From Solirubrobacteraceae bacterium (GTDB lineage Bacteria > Actinomycetota > Thermoleophilia > Solirubrobacterales > Solirubrobacteraceae): a DNA stretch of 7,371 nucleotides. The stretch's first letter is position 1. Each line of letters starts with the position of its first letter. Location: the NCBI GenBank assembly GCA_025928415.1, contig JAICJK010000111.1, forward strand, positions 1 through 7,371. Reading direction: 5' to 3'. Positions 6,557 through 7,371 of this stretch are shown here, in pieces. Made by a program: the position numbers and the translations under genes. The notes beneath the pieces were generated by a model. It was not told the DNA's origin. It made no database searches and saw only the letters and a program-made list of their open reading frames with translations.

Positions 6557-6581
6557 GGCGGGTGGGCAGGCGGCACCCGCC
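6557..6581. repeat. Hairpin in the dehydrogenase-GH43 gap
   Basis: GGCGGGTG (6557-6564) and CACCCGCC (6574-6581) are perfect 8-bp inverted arms with a 9-base loop. It fills much of the 50-nt space between the dehydrogenase stop and the GH43 start. There is no T-run in either direction, so complete termination is unlikely; it could stabilise or process the mRNA, or hide the weak GH43 start region. Confidence 0.4.
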
Positions 6582-6594
6582 GCAGGCCCGGGCC

Positions 6595-7371
6595 TCAGAC
6601 GCCCACGCGCAGGATCCGGTCGTCCCCGGCGCGCGGCGACCCGCGGCCGTCGCGGTTGGACGTCGTCACCCAGAGCGCCCCGTCCGGGGCGCGCACCACG
6701 GTGCGGATGCGCCCGTAGCGGCCGCGCAGCAGCGGCGCGCGCTTGGTCGCCCTCGTTCCGTGGAGGCGCACCCGCAGCACGGCGCGACCCTGCAGCGCGC
6801 CCAGATAGAGCGTGTTCCCGATGATCGCCGCGCCGCTGGGCGACGCCTCGGCGGTCGGCCACGTCACCTTCGGGTTGACGAAGCGGCCGCCGCGCGTGGG
6901 CCCGACGCCCTCGACGACCGGCCAGCCGCCGTTGTCCCCGGCGTGCACGAGGTTGACCTCGTCGAAGCGGTTCTGGCCGAACTCGCTCGCCCACAGCCGC
7001 CCGCGCGCGTCCCACGCCAGGCCCTGGACGTTGCGATGGCCGGAGCTCCACACCAGCGACCCGCGGCGCGGGTTGCCGGCCGGCGCGCTCCCGTCGGGGT
7101 TCATCCGCAGGATCTTGCCGTTGCGCGAGGCGGGATCCTGCGCGAGGCCGGCGTCGCCGGTCTCCCCCACCCCGGCGTAGAGCTTGCCGTCGGGCCCGAA
7201 GGCGATCCGCCCGCCGTCGTGGATCGCGCCCTTGCGCAGCCCGGTGACGATCGGGCGCAGCCGGCCGCCGAGGCGGAAGCGGACGATCCGGTTGTCGGAC
7301 GCGGCCGTGTAGTAGGCGTAGACGAGGCGGTCGCGGGCGTAGTGCGGCGAGACCGCCAGCCCCAGCAGGCC
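6595..7371 (-). CDS. Glucose/sorbosone dehydrogenase, PQQ-type beta-propeller (N-terminus outside window)
   Basis: C-terminal 258 aa of a soluble quinoprotein sugar dehydrogenase, entering at the right edge; family members are about 350-450 aa, so roughly the first third is missing. Such enzymes oxidise an aldose to the lactone with pyrroloquinoline quinone, usually outside the cytoplasmic membrane. Seen in order: GLLGLAVSPHY and VYAYYT at the visible start, then IHDGGRIAFGPDGKLY (complement of about 7177-7224), whose His codon at 7219-7221 aligns with the catalytic base of soluble glucose dehydrogenase. Next are SSGHRNVQGLAWD near 7020-7045 (cofactor-contact RN), GDNGGWP near 6918-6938, and a final blade GRIRTVVRAPDGALWVTTSN with the paired arginines. 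It ends at TGA 6595-6597. The true substrate and PQQ use are inferred from the family. The signal peptide or lipobox, if any, lies beyond the window. Confidence 0.92.
   Translation of the reverse strand, partial: GLLGLAVSPHYARDRLVYAYYTAASDNRIVRFRLGGRLRPIVTGLRKGAIHDGGRIAFGPDGKLYAGVGETGDAGLAQDPASRNGKILRMNPDGSAPAGNPRRGSLVWSSGHRNVQGLAWDARGRLWASEFGQNRFDEVNLVHAGDNGGWPVVEGVGPTRGGRFVNPKVTWPTAEASPSGAAIIGNTLYLGALQGRAVLRVRLHGTRATKRAPLLRGRYGRIRTVVRAPDGALWVTTSNRDGRGSPRAGDDRILRVGV

Noticed and set aside
5234..6718. Plus-strand open frame opposite the GH43 gene
   Set aside because: It is antisense to a gene with a signal peptide and catalytic motifs, and its composition is shadow-like.
6545..7051. Upstream extension of the GH43 open frame to 7051
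   Set aside because: This part overlaps the dehydrogenase gene in another frame, and its sequence is not protein-like. A signal peptide begins exactly at GTG 6544.
1..7371. CRISPR array, transposase, tRNA/rRNA, attachment sites or a defence system
   Set aside because: No regularly spaced repeats beyond the 24-bp unit, no terminal inverted repeats, no RNA gene signatures and no nuclease, helicase or toxin motifs were seen.

Overview
The window is a very GC-rich bacterial segment. Its codons favour G or C at the third position, GTG starts are used freely, and -10-like AT-rich sequence is confined to one short island. Gene content (a soluble-type P450 with a divergent TetR regulator, actinobacterial-style GT-C glycosyltransferases, a secreted GH43 protein and a PQQ-type sugar dehydrogenase) fits a high-GC actinobacterium, perhaps of the Thermoleophilia/Solirubrobacterales type. 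That placement is inference from style, not from a marker gene. No RNA genes, mobile elements, phage genes or CRISPR arrays are visible.

Layout: (1) positions 1-1275, minus strand, a cytochrome P450 whose extreme C-terminus runs off the left edge. (2) 1276-1418, a divergent control region with a well-formed sigma-70-type promoter for the P450, inverted repeats lying on its -10/spacer, and a 24-bp repeat that has duplicated the translation start context of the next gene. (3) 1419-2078, plus strand, a TetR-family regulator. (4) 2079-2250, a non-coding gap with a 16-bp perfect palindrome, a GC hairpin and a tandem 11-bp direct repeat. (5) 2251-3804 and 3788-5161, plus strand, two overlapping polytopic GT-C type glycosyltransferases. 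(6) 5084-6544, minus strand, a secreted GH43 glycoside hydrolase whose 3' end overlaps the second glycosyltransferase tail-to-tail by 78 bp. (7) 6595-7371, minus strand, the C-terminal part of a glucose/sorbosone dehydrogenase (soluble PQQ-type beta-propeller) that enters from the right edge and lies 50 nt upstream of the GH43 gene.

How the parts may work together: the P450 and TetR gene look like a self-contained inducible oxidation module, with the regulator probably repressing the P450 from sites in the shared promoter. The two glycosyltransferases are probably co-translated and would transfer sugars from lipid carriers on the outer face of the membrane; acceptors are unknown. The GH43 and dehydrogenase genes probably form one transcription unit acting outside the cell on sugars or polysaccharide. 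A link between the glycosyltransferase pair and the GH43/dehydrogenase pair is suggested only by adjacency.

I do not see a clearly new multi-gene system. The most distinctive features are the duplicated start-site repeat in front of the TetR gene, the promoter-embedded operator, and the convergent gene overlap.
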